Shown piece after piece: positions 5,582 to 6,083 of a stretch of DNA of 6,083 nt. The stretch comes from an uncultured Erysipelotrichaceae bacterium (GTDB taxonomy: Bacteria > Bacillota_I > Bacilli_A > RFN20 > CAG-826). The notes under the pieces are model-generated. The model saw only the letters and a list, made by a program, of their open reading frames with translations. It ran no database searches and had not been told where the DNA came from. Position 1 is the stretch's first letter; every line of letters starts with the position of its first letter. Position numbers and translations under genes: made by a program. The stretch spans positions 1 through 6,083 of the forward strand of contig CACYJD010000037.1 in assembly GCA_902774655.1 (NCBI GenBank), written 5' to 3'.

Positions 5582-6040
5582 ATGAGATACGAATTTACTT
5601 CAAAAAGCGAACAAGAAACTAAAGAATTTGCTAGAAAACTCGCTAGTAAATTAAAAGGCGGAGATGTAGTTTTACTCTCCGGAGATTTAGGTGCGGGTAA
5701 AACCACTTTAGTTGGAGGAGCGCTAGATTACTATGGCTATCATGAACACGTAATCTCCCCAACTTTTAATATTCTTAAATGCTATTTTGAAGTTAATCCA
5801 CCTGTATTCCATATTGATGCGTATCGTCTAGAAGATCAAAACATCAATATCGGTTTAGAGGAATACATTGAAAGTGATGGAATTACTTTTATTGAATGGC
5901 CTAAGTTTATTAGTCCGTTAATCCCAAAGAAGCACTTAGAAGTCATTATTAATAGAGTGGATGATAGCACTAGAAACATCACTCTTCTTGATGAGAATGA
6001 CTATTATAAAGAACTTGTTGGTTCTTTCTTAGGAGAATAA
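5582..6040 (+). CDS. tsaE: TsaE, ATPase of tRNA t6A37 biosynthesis
   Basis: TsaE is the P-loop ATPase that works with TsaB and TsaD to transfer the threonylcarbamoyl group to A37 of ANN-decoding tRNAs. The 152 residues match family length. They show an ET pair near the N-terminus (12-13), Walker A SGDLGAGKTT (33-42), SPTF (59-62), HIDAYRL (77-83) and IEWPKFI (104-110), in the usual order. The chosen ATG at 5582 gives the standard distance to Walker A. No Shine-Dalgarno sequence precedes it, and the promoter is so close that the mRNA should be almost leaderless. The stop is two bases before the next ATG, and the last codons carry its AGGAGA ribosome site. This fits the common tsaE-tsaB gene order. 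Confidence 0.95.
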   Translation: MRYEFTSKSEQETKEFARKLASKLKGGDVVLLSGDLGAGKTTLVGGALDYYGYHEHVISPTFNILKCYFEVNPPVFHIDAYRLEDQNINIGLEEYIESDGITFIEWPKFISPLIPKKHLEVIINRVDDSTRNITLLDENDYYKELVGSFLGE

Positions 6041-6042
6041 AA

Positions 6043-6083
6043 ATGTATCAAGTATTACTAGATAGTTCTAACAAGTTATTATG
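6043..6083 (+). CDS. tsaB: Probable TsaB, N-terminal fragment cut by the window end
   Basis: Only 13 complete codons are visible, giving MYQVLLDSSNKLL. The ATG at 6043 has AGGAGA at 6031-6036 with a six-base spacer, inside the end of tsaE. A short strand followed by D and S/T residues fits the LxIDTS start of TsaB, the ASKHA-fold partner of TsaD, and tsaB commonly follows tsaE. The identification rests mostly on position. Confidence 0.6.
   Translation, partial: MYQVLLDSSNKLL

Noticed and set aside
2..6040. Mycoplasma-type genetic code
   Set aside because: All ten Trp codons counted are TGG and none is TGA. No gene in the window ends in TGA either, so the evidence is indirect but favours the standard bacterial code.
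1..6083. Mobile elements, CRISPR arrays, tRNA or rRNA genes
   Set aside because: No transposase or integrase motifs, no regularly spaced direct repeats, and no tRNA-like folds or rRNA sequence were seen on either strand.

Overview
The window is a compact stretch of AT-rich (roughly 35-40% G+C by eye) bacterial chromosome with all genes on the + strand. Strong AGGAGG-type ribosome sites, short U-tailed terminators, a DUF402/Ntdp-type phosphatase and NfnAB together point to a low-GC Bacillota, perhaps one of the gut Bacilli lineages related to RF39, Acholeplasmatales or Erysipelotrichales. That placement is an inference. All ten tryptophans in the recognised proteins use TGG and no gene has an in-frame TGA, so a mycoplasma-type code (TGA = Trp) is unlikely.

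Layout. (1) 2-1451: the 3' part of a two-helix membrane protein of unknown function (resembling DUF3137), followed by an Ntdp-like nucleoside di-/triphosphate phosphatase. The pair ends at a long composite stem-loop with a U-rich tail. (2) 1561-2398: a short-chain dehydrogenase/reductase behind an operator-like inverted repeat, ending in a clean hairpin terminator. (3) 2480-5492: nfnA, nfnB and nadK, packed with a 2-nt gap and then a 1-nt overlap, closed by a strong terminator. (4) 5582 to the window end: tsaE, apparently transcribed as a leaderless mRNA, followed by the first codons of what is probably tsaB.

How the genes fit together. NfnAB is the flavin-based bifurcating transhydrogenase that uses NADH and reduced ferredoxin to make NADPH, and NAD kinase makes the NADP+ it needs. 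Their co-transcription gives an NADP(H)-supply operon, and the SDR immediately upstream carries residues suggesting it uses NADP(H). TsaE and TsaB belong to tRNA t6A37 modification, unrelated housekeeping.

No wholly new system was found. The most unusual observations are a dense run of inverted repeats in the first 170 bases of nadK, the leaderless tsaE promoter, an insertion beside an Fe-S ligand region of NfnB, and the operator-like repeat in front of the SDR gene.
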